Source: Virgisporangium aliadipatigenens
GTDB taxonomy: Bacteria > Actinomycetota > Actinomycetes > Mycobacteriales > Micromonosporaceae
Direction of reading: 5' to 3'
Length of the DNA stretch: 64,000 nt
NCBI RefSeq assembly: GCF_016863615.1
Contig: NZ_BOPF01000050.1
Coordinates: 1 to 64,000 of the forward strand
Shown here: piece by piece, positions 1 to 10,434 of the stretch
How the letters are laid out: each line of letters begins with the position of its first letter
Numbering within the stretch: position 1 is the stretch's first letter
Position numbers and translations under genes: made by a program
The notes under the pieces: model-generated
The model's database searches: none
What the model saw: only the letters and a program-made list of their open reading frames with translations
What the model was told of the DNA's origin: nothing

Positions 1-23
1 CTCTCGCGGCGTTTCAAGCTTAC

Positions 24-55
24 CACACTGTTTCGTTTCCGTGTTTCGCAGTGTG
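24..55 (-). other. Inverted repeat in a probable rRNA-type leader
   Basis: CACACTG (24-30) and CAGTGTG (49-55) form a perfect 7-bp inverted repeat with an 18-nt loop. It lies just downstream, on the minus strand, of the promoter-like elements at 92-120. CAGTGTG-containing leaders are familiar upstream of actinobacterial 16S genes, so a 16S gene may begin to the left of this window. That gene is not in the window and this is inference. Confidence 0.3.
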
Positions 56-91
56 TTTCTTGCTTTTGCCTTGCTCGCTCTTGCCTGTCTT

Positions 92-120
92 ACTTTACCC
101 CCCGCCCCGCTGCTTTCCAA
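92..120 (-). promoter_or_regulatory. Candidate sigma-70 promoter facing the left edge
   Basis: On the minus strand TTGGAA (115-120) and TAAAGT (92-97) are separated by exactly 17 bp, a good vegetative-promoter arrangement for an actinomycete. The surrounding 1-370 region is relatively AT-rich and has no convincing gene; the short ORF at 41-271 on the other strand has no ribosome binding site or recognisable protein. A stable-RNA promoter (rrn) is the most likely reading because of the leader-like inverted repeat downstream, but nothing transcribed from it is visible here. Confidence 0.4.
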
Positions 121-371
121 ATCGGCGTTTGTCGATCCGGTCAATCAGCATTCGGGCATCATTCGTCGCCGCCACCTAAATGGCGGTGAGTGTGATTCCG
201 AGGGATTTGGCAGAACGTCCGCAGCGAGCCAACTGGTGTCTCGCGCCTCGTCCGTTTTCCTGCCGGTCTAGAACCTTACCCCACCGCTTCGGGATCTTGC
301 AACCCCGCCGCTGTTTCGATCAGGCTCTCCCAGCGTTGACGGCCAGTTAAGAACTGTCCGCCGCTCGCTGA

Positions 372-399
372 GCCTCGGCTACAGTACGTGCGCCGAGGC
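372..399 (-). terminator. Hairpin after tyrS
   Basis: GCCTCGGC (372-379) and GCCGAGGC (392-399) form a perfect 8-bp GC-rich stem with a 12-nt loop, about 29 nt beyond the tyrS stop codon on the minus strand. There is no U-tract, which is common for actinobacterial terminators. It probably ends the arg-mpg-tyrS transcript. Confidence 0.4.
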
Positions 400-427
400 C
401 CAGACACAAATCGGCAGGTCAAAGGCC

Positions 428-1687
428 CTACGGCAGCAAAACCGCGCCGGCGAGCGTGCGCTTGCCGCGGCGCAGCACCACGTACTTTCCGTGCAACGGT
501 GTGGCCACCGCCACGTCGGCGTCGGTGACGCGTTCATTGTTGACGTAGGCGCCACCCTCGGCGACGACCCGGCGGGCCTCCCCTCTGCCGGCGACCAGAC
601 CGGCGAGGCGGAACAGCTCCGCGACGGACGTGTCCCGTGGCGCCTCGACGAGGCCGGCCTCCGAAAGGGCCGCATGCAGCGTGGACTCCGGAAGCCCGGC
701 CAATTCACCCCGACCGAACAGGGCCCCGCTCGCGGCGATCACCGCTGCCGTCTCCGCCTCGCCGTGCACGAATCGCGTGATCTCCTCCGCCAACCGGCGA
801 TGCCCCAGGCGCAGGTGCGGTCGCTCCGCCGTCTCCTTCTCCAGGGCCAGGATCTCCTCCCGCTCCAGGAACGTGAACGTCCGCAGGAGCGACCCGACCT
901 GGCCGTCGCCGACGTTCACGAAGTACTGGTACATCGCGTACGGGCTGGTCATCGTCGGGTCGAGCCACATGGCCCCGCCGCCGGTGGACTTGCCGAGCTT
1001 GTTGCCCTGTTCGTCGGTGATCAGCGGGGTGGCGATGAGGTGCGCCGTCTCCCCGGTGACCCGGCGGATCAGTTCGGTGCCGGCGGTCAGGTTGCCCCAC
1101 TGGTCGGAGCCGCCCGTCTGGAGCTTGCAGCCGTAGCGCCGGAACAGCTCCAGGAAGTCGTACCCCTGCAGGATCTGGTAGCTGAACTCGGTGTAACTGA
1201 TACCGGCGTCGGAGTTGAGCCGGGCGCTCACGGCGTCCTTCGCGAGCATCCGGTTGACCCGGAAGTACTTGCCGACGTCGCGCAGGAAGTCGATGGCCGA
1301 CAGCTGGGACGTCCAGTCCAGGTTGTTGACCATCCGGGCCGCGTACGTGCCGGTGAAGTCGAGGTACGGCTCGATCTGCCGCCGGATGCGCCCGACCCAC
1401 TCCGCGATGACGTCGCGCTCCTGCAACTGGCGTTCGGACTCGGGGCGGGGGTCACCGATCAGGCCGGTGGCGCCGCCGACGAGGGCCAGCGGCAGGTTGC
1501 CCGCCAGTTGGAGGCGCCGCATCGTCAGGATCTGCACGAGATTGCCGATGTGCAGGCTCGGCGCGGTGGGGTCGAAGCCGCAGTAGTACGTGACCGGCCC
1601 GCGTGCCAGCTCCGCGCGCAGCTCGTCGAGATCGGTGGACAGCGCGAGCACCTCGCGCCACTGCAGCTCTTCGATAACGTCGGTCAC
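428..1687 (-). CDS. tyrS: Tyrosyl-tRNA synthetase
   Basis: A cytoplasmic enzyme of 419 residues that charges tRNA-Tyr with tyrosine; the length is normal for bacterial TyrRS. The class I signatures are visible: HIGN at residues 46-49 and KLGKS at 230-234 (a KMSKS variant usual in this family). The tyrosine-site stretch TGGSDQWGNL lies at 191-200, and an S4 RNA-binding domain occupies roughly 350-415. The start is GTG at 1687. It is the last gene of the leftward arg-mpg-tyrS run, 40 bp after mpg; the mpg-tyrS pairing is also known in mycobacteria. No T-box or other leader is evident. Confidence 0.97.
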   Translation of the reverse strand: MTDVIEELQWREVLALSTDLDELRAELARGPVTYYCGFDPTAPSLHIGNLVQILTMRRLQLAGNLPLALVGGATGLIGDPRPESERQLQERDVIAEWVGRIRRQIEPYLDFTGTYAARMVNNLDWTSQLSAIDFLRDVGKYFRVNRMLAKDAVSARLNSDAGISYTEFSYQILQGYDFLELFRRYGCKLQTGGSDQWGNLTAGTELIRRVTGETAHLIATPLITDEQGNKLGKSTGGGAMWLDPTMTSPYAMYQYFVNVGDGQVGSLLRTFTFLEREEILALEKETAERPHLRLGHRRLAEEITRFVHGEAETAAVIAASGALFGRGELAGLPESTLHAALSEAGLVEAPRDTSVAELFRLAGLVAGRGEARRVVAEGGAYVNNERVTDADVAVATPLHGKYVVLRRGKRTLAGAVLLP

Positions 1688-1727
1688 CCGTCGATTCTCG
1701 CAAACGGGTCCATCGGGTTACCGCCCG

Positions 1728-2375
1728 CTACGGCCTTTTCGCCGCTCGCGGCACGTGCCGACGGTATGCGCTGACCGTCGGGTCACCCTCGATCCAATAT
1801 CTCCATGGAACGTCATGAGCCCCGGTAACCCCCACCCGTGGTCCACTGTGGACGGACTCCGCCGGCACGGGCTCGACCGCCGGCAGCAGCCGCACGGCAG
1901 ACGCCGGATCCAACAGGTCCACCCCGTACGCGGAACGGTCGATCCCCAGCGCGGCGCACAACCGCGCCGGCCCCCGCGCGAGATCCCGCTCCCGCACCGC
2001 CGCACCCCGACGCGCACGGGCGGCGGCGAGACCGTCCACCACCGCACCCGCGCGCAGCAGCACGGCGGCGGCGAGACCGTCCGGACCGCAGACGACGTTC
2101 ATGCACCAGTGCATCCCGTACGTGAAGTAGACGTACGCGTGACCGGGCGGCCCGAACATCACCTCGTTGCGCGCGGTCGGTCCACGGAACGCGTGCGACG
2201 CCGCGTCCGACGTTCCCGCGTAGGCCTCTGTCTCGGAGATGCGGACCGTGACGCCGCCCGCGGACAGCAGGCACCCGAGGAGGCCGCGCGCCGCCTCGGG
2301 AGCCCCACCGGACAGCAATGCCGCGAGACCGCGGTCCTCGCTGCTCAGCGAGGCACCACCCGCTCGGCCGCCCAC
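1728..2375 (-). CDS. mpg: 3-methyladenine DNA glycosylase (AAG/MPG family)
   Basis: A base-excision repair enzyme that removes 3-methyladenine and other alkylated or deaminated purines from DNA. Family hallmarks are present: [42 protein letters not shown], and the C-terminal GPRVGV...PWRYWI...VSAYRR. The start is uncertain. No ATG lies near the argH end; the best candidates are GTG at 2375 (215 residues, preceded by GGCGGGA, overlapping argH by 31 bp) and TTG at 2318 (196 residues). Either is close to the roughly 200-residue family length. The overlap with argH implies translational coupling inside the arg transcript. Confidence 0.88.
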   Translation of the reverse strand: MGGRAGGASLSSEDRGLAALLSGGAPEAARGLLGCLLSAGGVTVRISETEAYAGTSDAASHAFRGPTARNEVMFGPPGHAYVYFTYGMHWCMNVVCGPDGLAAAVLLRAGAVVDGLAAARARRGAAVRERDLARGPARLCAALGIDRSAYGVDLLDPASAVRLLPAVEPVPAESVHSGPRVGVTGAHDVPWRYWIEGDPTVSAYRRHVPRAAKRP

Positions 2376-3781
2376 TCCCGCCACGTCTGGAGCCGGTCGC
2401 CCGCGGAGGCCAGCTGGTCCGCGACGGGACCGGGGCCGGTCGAACCGGGCGTGATCCGGGCGGCGAGCGCGCCGCGCACGGAGAGCACGTCGCGCACCTC
2501 CGGCGTCAGGTGCGGGCTGACCTCGGTGAGGTCCTCGTCGGAGACGGCGTCGAGCGCGCAGTCCCGGGCGACGCAGATCATCACGAGCCGGCCGGTGATC
2601 TCGTGCGCCTCGCGGAACGGCACCCCGCGCCGCACCAGCCACTCGGCGACCTCGGTCGCGAGGGTGTAGCCGAGCGGCGCGTCGGCGGCCATCCGGTCCA
2701 CCCGCACCGTCATCGTGCTGATCATGCCCGCCATCGCCGGCAGTACCAGGTCGAGCGTGTCGACGGCGTCGAAGACCGGCTCCTTGTCCTCCTGGAGATC
2801 CCGGTCGTAGGCGAGCGGCAGCCCCTTGAGCATGGTGAGGATGGCGGTCAGGTTGCCGATGAGGCGGCCCGACTTGCCGCGCGCCAGTTCGGCGATGTCC
2901 GGGTTCTTCTTCTGCGGCATGATCGACGAACCGGTGGCGAACGCGTCGTCCAGCTCCACCCAGCCGAACTGCGGCGTCGTCCAGAGCACCACCTCCTCGC
3001 CGAGGCGGGACAGGTGCACCCCGACGAGGGCCGCCACGAAGAGGAACTCCGCGGCGAAGTCGCGGTCGGCGACGGCGTCGATCGAGTTGGCGGCCGGCGC
3101 CTCGAACCCGAGCTCCTTGGCCACCTGCGCCGGATCCAGCGGCAGCGACGAACCGGCGAGCGCACCCGCGCCCAGCGGCGACACCGCGGCCCGCTTGTCC
3201 CAGTCGCGCAGCCGGTCCAGGTCCCGCAGCAGCGCCTGCACGTGGGCCAGCAATTGGTGCCCGAACGCGATCGGCTGCGCCGGCTGCAGGTGGGTGAAGC
3301 CGGGCGCGGGGGTGTCGACGTGGCGTTCGGCCTGCTCGACGAGCGCGTCGGTCAGCTCCACCAGCCGGGTGGCGATCCCGCGCGCCCGGTCCCGCAGGTA
3401 CAGCCGCAGGTCGGTGGCGATCTGGTCGTTGCGCGAACGCCCCGCGCGCAGCTTGCCGCCGAGCGTGCCGAGGCGCTCCAGCAGCCCCCGCTCCAGGGCG
3501 GTGTGCACGTCCTCGTCGTCGATCGACGGCCGGAACTCCCCGGCGGCGCACGCCGACTCGAGGTCGTCCAGCGCGGCCAGGATCCTGCCCAGCTCGTCGG
3601 CGTCGAGGAGCCCCGCGCGCGCCAGCACCCGGGCGTGCGCGCGGGAGGCCGCGAGGTCGTACGGCGCCAGCCGCCAGTCGAACTGCACGCTCACGGACAG
3701 CCGCGCCAGCGCCTCGGCCGGGCCGCCGGCGAAGCGGCCGCCCCACAGGCGGGTGGGGGTGTCCGGTTCGGTCTGAGTCAC
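2345..3781 (-). CDS. argH: Argininosuccinate lyase
   Basis: Catalyses the last step of arginine synthesis, splitting argininosuccinate into arginine and fumarate. The 478 residues show the fumarase/aspartase-superfamily signature [12 protein letters not shown] near residue 280, the HTHLQPAQP-like segment ([14 protein letters not shown]) near 160, and the N-terminal LWGGRFAGG. The ATG overlaps the argR stop by 4 bp (ATGA). argG, which normally lies between argR and argH in actinobacteria and makes this enzyme's substrate, is not here and must be elsewhere in the genome. Confidence 0.97.
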   Translation of the reverse strand: MTQTEPDTPTRLWGGRFAGGPAEALARLSVSVQFDWRLAPYDLAASRAHARVLARAGLLDADELGRILAALDDLESACAAGEFRPSIDDEDVHTALERGLLERLGTLGGKLRAGRSRNDQIATDLRLYLRDRARGIATRLVELTDALVEQAERHVDTPAPGFTHLQPAQPIAFGHQLLAHVQALLRDLDRLRDWDKRAAVSPLGAGALAGSSLPLDPAQVAKELGFEAPAANSIDAVADRDFAAEFLFVAALVGVHLSRLGEEVVLWTTPQFGWVELDDAFATGSSIMPQKKNPDIAELARGKSGRLIGNLTAILTMLKGLPLAYDRDLQEDKEPVFDAVDTLDLVLPAMAGMISTMTVRVDRMAADAPLGYTLATEVAEWLVRRGVPFREAHEITGRLVMICVARDCALDAVSDEDLTEVSPHLTPEVRDVLSVRGALAARITPGSTGPGPVADQLASAGDRLQTWREWAAERVVPR

Positions 3782-4284
3782 GCGTCCGATCCTTCCACAG
3801 GCGCCTCGGGCTCATCGTTCTTGGACCAGCCGGTCAGCGTCTCGGCCAGTTCGGCGCCGGTCGTGCCCTCGCGGGCCACCACGAGGATCGTGTCGTCGCC
3901 GGCTATCGTGCCCAGCACGTCCGGCAGCCCCGAGCGGTCCAGCGCGCTCGCCAGGAACTGCGCCGCCCCGGGCGGGGTGCGCAGCACCACGAGGTTGCCG
4001 CTGGCGTCGGCGCCGGTGAGGAGTTCGCGCAGCAGGCGGATGAGGCGGCTGGGCGCGTCCTCGGCGGGGCGCAGCGGCGGGGAGTTGTCCTCCGGGATGA
4101 GATAGCCGTCGCGCAGCTTCAGGGCCCGCAGTTCCTCCAGGTCGCGGGAGAGCGTCGCCTGGTTGACCTTGATGCCCTCGGCGGCGAGGAGTTCGGCGAG
4201 AACGGTCTGCGAGGGGACCGCCCGCTCGCGGATCAGCTCGGTGATGCGCGCGTGCCGCGCCGCCTTCGTCATGGTGCTGGTCAT
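3778..4284 (-). CDS. argR: Arginine repressor
   Basis: A hexameric, arginine-dependent repressor of arginine synthesis genes, 168 residues. The N-terminal winged helix (about 1-75, with [15 protein letters not shown] and [21 protein letters not shown]) binds ARG boxes. The C-terminal part (about 95-160) carries the arginine-binding and oligomerisation motif [15 protein letters not shown]. It sits inside the operon it should control, between argF and argH, and overlaps argH by 4 bp. A likely target is the AT-rich palindrome just upstream of argC (9670-9679). Confidence 0.96.
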   Translation of the reverse strand: MTSTMTKAARHARITELIRERAVPSQTVLAELLAAEGIKVNQATLSRDLEELRALKLRDGYLIPEDNSPPLRPAEDAPSRLIRLLRELLTGADASGNLVVLRTPPGAAQFLASALDRSGLPDVLGTIAGDDTILVVAREGTTGAELAETLTGWSKNDEPEAPVEGSDA

Positions 4285-4312
4285 CAGTACTCCCCGCCGA
4301 ATCGGTACCGGC

Positions 4313-5366
<1,054 letters not shown>

Positions 5367-5370
<4 letters not shown>

Positions 5371-6536
5371 TTGTCCACACTTTCTGCGGCGTCGGCGAAC
5401 GCGTCCACGAACGCGTCGGCCTGGTCGTCGGTCAGCACCAGCGGCGGCGCGATGCGCAGCACGCCCGGCTGCACGGCCTGGGCGAGGTAGCCGGCGTCGA
5501 GCAGCGCCGCGGCCAGCGCCGGCGACTTCGCGGCGGTCAGCACGATGCCGAGCAGCAGCCCGGCCCCGCGAACGTGCGACACCAGCGGCGTGCCGATCCC
5601 CTCGATGCCGTCACGCAGCCGTTCGCCGAGCTGCTTGGTGCGGTGCAGCAGGTTGTCGTTCTCGATCGTGTCAAGGACGGCCAGCCCGGCCGCGCAGCAC
5701 ACCGGGTTGCCGCCGAAGGTCGACGCGTGCATGCCCGGCCCGAGGAGCGTGGCCGCCGCCCCGAACGCGACGCAGGCGCCCAGCGGGAGCCCGCCGCCGA
5801 GCCCCTTCGCCAGGGTGATGACGTCCGGCGCCACCCCGTCGGCCTGGTGCGCGAACCAGTGCCCGGTCCGGCCGACGCCGGTCTGCACCTCGTCGAGGAC
5901 GAGCAGGGCACCGGCCTTCGCCGTGATCTCCCGCGCCGCCGCGAGGTAGCCGGGCGGCGGGACGACGACGCCGTTCTCGCCCTGGATCGGCTCGACGATG
6001 AACATCGCCGTCTCCGTGGTGACCGCCGCGGCGAGGGCGTCGACGTCCCCGTAGGGCACGTGGGTCACCTCGCCCGGCAGCGGCCGGAACGGATCCTGCT
6101 TGGCGGGCTGCCCGGTCAGGGCGAGTGCGCCCATCGTGCGCCCGTGGAAGCCGCCCTGCGTGGCGACGACATGGGTGCGCCCCGTGCGCCGCGACAGCTT
6201 GAACGCCGCCTCGACGGCCTCGGCTCCGGAGTTCGCGAAGAAGACGCGTCCGTCGCGACCGGCATGGTGGACCAGACGCTCGGCGAGTGCGGCGGCCGGC
6301 TCGTTGGCGTAGAGGTTGGAGACGTGCCCGAGGGTCGCGATCTGACGCGTGACGGCGCTGACGACGGCCGGGTGCGCGTGCCCGAGAACGGAGACCGCGA
6401 TGCCGCCGACCAGGTCCACATAGGAGCGTCCGGTGTCGTCGGTGACGATCGCGCCCTGGCCGCGCACCAGGCCGATCGACGGCGGGCCGTACGTGTTCAT
6501 GACGGCGCCGGTCCAGCGCTCCACGAGACGGCTCAT
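5367..6536 (-). CDS. argD: Acetylornithine aminotransferase
   Basis: A PLP-dependent class III aminotransferase converting N-acetylglutamate semialdehyde to N-acetylornithine with glutamate as donor. The 389 residues show [18 protein letters not shown] near 99, the EVQTG stretch near 216, and the PLP lysine K244 in [12 protein letters not shown]. The ATG at 6536 overlaps the stop of the second repeat-family-A ORF, and the TGA at 5367 overlaps the start of the first. argD is thus bracketed on both sides by copies of the same small repeat ORF. Confidence 0.97.
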
Positions 6537-6619
6537 GACGTCGCCTCGCTTCGCTCACCGACGCCATGAGACCCAAGCGCCCAGTGCTCCATGATTCGCT
6601 CCCGCAAGCGTCCGCTCAT
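6533..6619 (-). repeat. Repeat family A, copy 2: 87-nt ORF bridging argB and argD
   Basis: The same length and frame as copy 1, with peptide starting [16 protein letters not shown] and ending [10 protein letters not shown]; 19 of 28 residues match copy 1. The ATG overlaps the argB TGA (6616-6619) and the TGA overlaps the argD ATG (6533-6536). The two copies differ at 12 positions, mostly non-synonymous, which argues against selection on the peptide. The frame, the ends and the small hairpin near the 3-prime end are conserved. Confidence 0.75.
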
Positions 6620-7509
6620 GAGGGGGTCACCATCGTTCCGAAGCCTTCCGAGGTGAAGATTTCCAACAGGATCGAGTGCGGTACCCGGCCGTCGACGACG
6701 TGCGCGGCGGGCACACCCCCGACGACGGCGCGGTAGCAGGCCTCCATCTTCGGCACCATGCCGGCGGAGAGGGTCGGCAGCAGTTCGGCCAGCTCGGCGG
6801 CGGAGAGCCGGGAGATGAGGCTGCCGGTGTCGGGCCAGTCCGAGTAGAGGCCCTCGACGTCGGTGAGCACCATCAGCTTGCGGGCACCTAGCGCGACGGC
6901 CAGCGCCGCGGCGGCGGTGTCGGCGTTGAGGTTGTGCAGCACGCCGTCGGCGTCGGGCGCCACGGTGGAGATCACCGGGATGCGGCCGGCCATGATGAGG
7001 TCGTCGACGGCGGCGGTGTTGACGTGCGCGACGTCGCCGACCTGGCCGATGTCGACCGGTTCGCCGTCGACGACCGCGTGCCGGCGCACGGCGGTGAACA
7101 GGCGGGCGTCCTCGCCGGACATGCCGACGGCGTAGGGGCCGTGCTCGTTGACGAGGCCGACGAGCTGCCGCCCGACCTGTCCCACGAGCACCATGCGGAC
7201 CACCTCGGCGGCCTCCGGCGTGGTGACCCGCAACCCGCCCCGGAACTCGCTCGCAAGGCCCAGCCGGCCCAGCATCGCCGAGATCTGCGGGCCGCCGCCG
7301 TGCACCACGACCGGCTTGATGCCGACCATGCGCAGGAACACCATGTCGGCCGCGAAGGCGCGCTGCAGTTCCGCGTCGATCATCGCGTTGCCGCCGTACT
7401 TGATGACGAACGTCGACCCGTGGAACTGCGACAGCCACGGCAACGCCTCGATGAGCGTGGAGGCCTTGCCGAGCGCGATCCCCAGATCCCTCGCCCTGCT
7501 CGTACTCAT
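6616..7509 (-). CDS. argB: Acetylglutamate kinase
   Basis: Phosphorylates N-acetylglutamate, the second and usually arginine-regulated step of the pathway. The 297 residues show amino-acid-kinase motifs: [10 protein letters not shown] near 30, VVHGGGPQI near 66, and [20 protein letters not shown] near 195 with LTDVEGLY following. The ATG at 7509 overlaps the argJ stop (ATGA); the TGA overlaps the repeat ORF that leads into argD. Confidence 0.97.
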   Translation of the reverse strand: MSTSRARDLGIALGKASTLIEALPWLSQFHGSTFVIKYGGNAMIDAELQRAFAADMVFLRMVGIKPVVVHGGGPQISAMLGRLGLASEFRGGLRVTTPEAAEVVRMVLVGQVGRQLVGLVNEHGPYAVGMSGEDARLFTAVRRHAVVDGEPVDIGQVGDVAHVNTAAVDDLIMAGRIPVISTVAPDADGVLHNLNADTAAAALAVALGARKLMVLTDVEGLYSDWPDTGSLISRLSAAELAELLPTLSAGMVPKMEACYRAVVGGVPAAHVVDGRVPHSILLEIFTSEGFGTMVTPS

Positions 7510-8657
7510 GTGCTGTAGGCCGAGTTCTCGTGGACGTAGGCGAGCGACAGGTCGTTGGTGCGGATGGTCGCCTCCGATGTTCCGGCGTGCAGGTCGATGC
7601 TCACGTCCACCGCGCGGGCGCTCAGGTCCACTGTGGACCGATCGGCGCCGGCGGCACCCCCGACACAGATCGGCACACCGTTGATGGCGACGTCGATCGC
7701 GTCCGGGTCGAACGCCGCGTCCGTGACGCCGATCGCCGACAGGATCCGCCCCCAGTTGGGGTCGTTGCCGAAGAACGCCGTCTTGACGAGGTTGCTGCGC
7801 GCCACCGAACGCCCCACCGTCACGGCGTCCGCCTCCGAGGCCGCCCCGCGCACGGTGATCGCGATGTCCTTCGTGGATCCCTCGGCGTCGCTCAGCAACT
7901 GCCGCGCGAGGTCGTCGCACAGGTCGCGCAGCGCCTGCGTCAGCGCGGGCAGGCCGGGGGTGACGCCGGAGGCTCCGGAGGAGAGCACCAGCACCGTGTC
8001 GTTGGTGGACATGCAGCCGTCGGAGTCGAGCCGGTCGAACGTGTAGGCGCAGGCGTGGCGCAGCGCGGCGTCCAGGTCGGCCGAGGCGGCGACGGCGTCG
8101 GTGGTGAGCACCACCAGCATCGTCGCGAGGCCGGGCGCCAGCATGCCCGCGCCCTTGGCCATCCCGCCGTAGGTGATCCCGTCACGGCGCAGCACCGCGG
8201 TCTTCGGCACGGTGTCGGTGGTCATGATGGCCCGTGCCGCGTCGCCACCGCCGTCGGCGGCGAGCTTGCCGACCGCGTCGGTGACCCCGGGGAGGAGCTT
8301 GTCCATCGGCAATCTTTCCCCGATGAGGCCGGTCGAGCAGACGGCCACGTCGATCGCGCCGAGGCCGAGGGCCGCCGCGGTGTGCTCGGCCGTGGCGTGC
8401 GTGTCCTGGAAGCCGAGCGGGCCGGTGCAGGCGTTGGCACCGCCGGAGTTGAGCACGACGGCCTTCAGCAGCCCGGTGGTGAGCACCTGCCGGCTCCACT
8501 TCACCGGTGCGGCGTGCACCCGGTTGGACGTGAACACCCCGGCCGCCTCGAAGCGCGGCCCGTCGTTGACGACCACGGCGACGTCGGGCCCACCGCTCGC
8601 CTTGAGCCCCGCGGCAACCCCCGACGCCCGAAATCCGCCAGGCGCGGTGACGCTCAT
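7506..8657 (-). CDS. argJ: Glutamate N-acetyltransferase / ornithine acetyltransferase
   Basis: Recycles the acetyl group from N-acetylornithine to glutamate and may also acetylate glutamate from acetyl-CoA. The precursor of 383 residues is of the self-cleaving Ntn type: the [16 protein letters not shown] segment contains the cleavage site, with T179 (ATML) as the expected new N-terminal nucleophile. Other family motifs are [13 protein letters not shown] (69-80), STGLIGE (108-114) and the C-terminal [10 protein letters not shown]. It overlaps argC and argB by 4 bp each. Its presence makes this a cyclic arginine pathway. Confidence 0.97.
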   Translation of the reverse strand: MSVTAPGGFRASGVAAGLKASGGPDVAVVVNDGPRFEAAGVFTSNRVHAAPVKWSRQVLTTGLLKAVVLNSGGANACTGPLGFQDTHATAEHTAAALGLGAIDVAVCSTGLIGERLPMDKLLPGVTDAVGKLAADGGGDAARAIMTTDTVPKTAVLRRDGITYGGMAKGAGMLAPGLATMLVVLTTDAVAASADLDAALRHACAYTFDRLDSDGCMSTNDTVLVLSSGASGVTPGLPALTQALRDLCDDLARQLLSDAEGSTKDIAITVRGAASEADAVTVGRSVARSNLVKTAFFGNDPNWGRILSAIGVTDAAFDPDAIDVAINGVPICVGGAAGADRSTVDLSARAVDVSIDLHAGTSEATIRTNDLSLAYVHENSAYST

Positions 8658-9658
8658 GGGGACACCCCGTCCACCGAAAGGCCCGCCGTCTCGGGCAGGC
8701 CGAGCATCAGGTTGGCGCACTGCACGGCCTGGGCGGCGGCGCCCTTGCCGAGGTTGTCCAGCGCGGAGACCACGATGATCCGTCCACTGTCGACGTCCAC
8801 TGTGGACTGCAGGTGGCACGAGTTGGAGCCGGCGGTCGCGGCGGTGTGCGGCCAGCGCCCCTCCGGCAGCACGTGTACGAACGGCTCGTCCGCGTACGCG
8901 GCCCGCAGCACCTCGCGCGGGTCGGCGTCGGTCAGCGGCACGGCGGTCACCGTCGCCAGGATCCCGCGCGGCATCGGCGCCAGCACCGGCGTGAACGACA
9001 GCGAGACCGCGCCGGTCGCCTGCTTGATCTCCGGAACGTGCTGGTGCGCGCCGACCTTGTACGGCGACAGGTCGCCCATCACCTCGCTGCCGAGCAGGTG
9101 CGTCTTGGGCGACTTGCCCGCGCCGGAGGTGCCGGAGGCGGCGACCACCACGACGTCGGTGGGCGCGGCGACCCCGGCCGCGATCAGCGGGGCGAGGGCG
9201 AGCGTGATCGTGGCGGCGTAGCAGCCGGTGGCGGCGACCCGCGCGCTCGCGGCGATCTCCGCGCGCTGCCCGGGCAGCTCCGGCAGGCCGTACGTCCAGG
9301 TGCCGGCGTGCGGGCCGCCGTAATAACGTTCCCACGAGGAGGCGTCCCGCAGCCGGAAGTCGGCGCCCAGGTCGACCACCTTGACCCGCTCGGGCAGCTG
9401 GGCCGCGAGCGCCGCGGACTGTCCGTGCGGCAGCGCCAGGAAGACGAGGTCCGACTCGGCCAGGGCCGCGGGGTCGGCCGAGGTCAGGACCCGGTCACCG
9501 ATGGATACGAGCTGCGGGTGAACGTCACCGAGCCGCGCGCCCGCCTGACTGTGTGCGGTGACCGCGCCGAGGTCAAGGTGCGGATGAGCCGAGATCAGGC
9601 GGAGCAGCTCCCCGCCGGCGTAGCCACTGGCACCCGCCACGCTGACGGTGAGTCCCAT
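8654..9658 (-). CDS. argC: N-acetyl-gamma-glutamyl-phosphate reductase
   Basis: Reduces N-acetylglutamyl phosphate to the semialdehyde with NADPH. It has 334 residues: a Rossmann motif GASGYAGGELLRLI at 9-22, the catalytic cysteine C146 in VAATGCYAATI, and the PHGQS segment near 77. It is the first gene of the leftward arg operon. The ATG at 9658 is preceded by GAGGAGGG, a strong ribosome binding site, which itself adjoins an AT-rich palindrome likely to be the ArgR operator. Confidence 0.97.
   Translation of the reverse strand: MGLTVSVAGASGYAGGELLRLISAHPHLDLGAVTAHSQAGARLGDVHPQLVSIGDRVLTSADPAALAESDLVFLALPHGQSAALAAQLPERVKVVDLGADFRLRDASSWERYYGGPHAGTWTYGLPELPGQRAEIAASARVAATGCYAATITLALAPLIAAGVAAPTDVVVVAASGTSGAGKSPKTHLLGSEVMGDLSPYKVGAHQHVPEIKQATGAVSLSFTPVLAPMPRGILATVTAVPLTDADPREVLRAAYADEPFVHVLPEGRWPHTAATAGSNSCHLQSTVDVDSGRIIVVSALDNLGKGAAAQAVQCANLMLGLPETAGLSVDGVSP
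8795..8807. repeat. Iterated palindrome TCCACWGTGGAC (representative copy)
   Basis: GTCCACTGTGGAC here is one of at least ten exact copies of TCCACWGTGGAC in the window. The others start near 1842, 7627, 10829, 17728, 18610, 37910, 44646, 50413 and 60215. All lie inside coding regions or, at 10829, in a pseudogene. Many read Ser-Thr-Val-Asp in one frame, but frames and strands vary. A 12-mer of this kind is expected far less than once by chance in 64 kb. Confidence 0.7.
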
Positions 9659-9669
9659 GCATCCCTCCT

Positions 9670-9712
9670 CATAATTATGCAGCCCAACGTATCAGGATGC
9701 ACCGCACCCGTC
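9670..9712 (-). promoter_or_regulatory. argC promoter region with putative ARG box
   Basis: CATAATTATG (9670-9679) is a perfect 10-bp AT-rich palindrome, striking in such GC-rich DNA. It lies immediately upstream of the argC Shine-Dalgarno sequence. ARG boxes are AT-rich palindromes of this type, and argR lies in the same operon. On the minus strand TGGACG, 17 bp, TACGTT upstream of it resembles a promoter, which would place the palindrome near the transcription start. The exact box limits and the promoter are inferred. Confidence 0.55.
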
Positions 9713-9806
9713 CAGACGCTTGGCCTCGCGGGTGCGCGACGCGGTCGCGCGGCCAATTCGGGCGAATGATCCCCAAACCCATCGGTCTGGCACGACGATC
9801 GGCATT

Positions 9807-10415
9807 ATGTCGAGCGAGACCGCCGCACGTTACCGGCAACTGCTGGACGCCGGCCCCGCCCCGACCGACGCCCTGTGCTGGACCGTCGTGCAGCCCGGCG
9901 GCCGTCCCGTCGACGTCGACGAGGTGGCGCGGCGCCTCGGTGGCGACCCGGCCGTACTGGTCGACCACGTGCTCGGCGACGGCGACGACGACCGGCTCGT
10001 CTACGGCGACGGCCACGAACGCGCGTTCCGGCTGGCCGCCGTCGGACCCGCCGTGGCGATGGTGGAGTTCCACGGCTACCAGGGCGCCAATCCCCGGGTC
10101 CTGCGGGCGTTGAGCGTCGACGCGCTCGTGCACAGCGCGTTCTGGAACATCGAGGGCGCCTCGCGCTTCAGCTACGCGGTCGACGGGCGGGTGCTCACGG
10201 CGTTCGACGGAAATCTGCCGGGGAGCCGCTGGGGTGAGGCACCCGACGCGCTGAGCACCGACCTGGATCAGCTCCTCGCGACGGCCCGGGGTGGCGGCGG
10301 CGACTCCCGGGGCGCGATGCTGGCCCTCATCGAACGCCGCACCGGCGTGGCCCTCACCGCCGAATGGCTGAAGCGCCCGCACCGCGTCCTGCTCGCGAGG
10401 CCGCTGCCGGCCTGA
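9807..10415 (+). CDS. DUF6461-like protein
   Basis: A soluble protein of 202 residues, divergent from argC. Features seen: LCWTVVQPGGRP near 27, VAMVEFHGYQGANPRVLRALS near 87, AFWNIEGASRFSYAVDGRVLTAFDG near 113, and a C-terminal helix ending LKRPHRVLLARPLPA. This pattern matches my recollection of the actinobacterial DUF6461 family, whose function is unknown. There is no signal peptide or membrane segment. The ATG at 9807 is chosen over the in-frame ATG at 9720 because the extra residues look non-coding. The decayed sigma locus follows directly. Confidence 0.7.
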   Translation: MSSETAARYRQLLDAGPAPTDALCWTVVQPGGRPVDVDEVARRLGGDPAVLVDHVLGDGDDDRLVYGDGHERAFRLAAVGPAVAMVEFHGYQGANPRVLRALSVDALVHSAFWNIEGASRFSYAVDGRVLTAFDGNLPGSRWGEAPDALSTDLDQLLATARGGGGDSRGAMLALIERRTGVALTAEWLKRPHRVLLARPLPA

Positions 10416-10434
10416 GCCACCCGCCCCTCGGACA

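Noticed and set aside
41-271. A 76-codon frame at the left edge with a hydrophobic N-terminus
   Set aside because: There is no ribosome binding site, the composition is that of a stable-RNA promoter region, and a promoter and leader hairpin on the other strand explain it better.
1728-3815. One long frame that would fuse sequence upstream of argH to the DNA glycosylase
   Set aside because: Only the last 215 residues resemble a protein family; the rest is out-of-frame argH.
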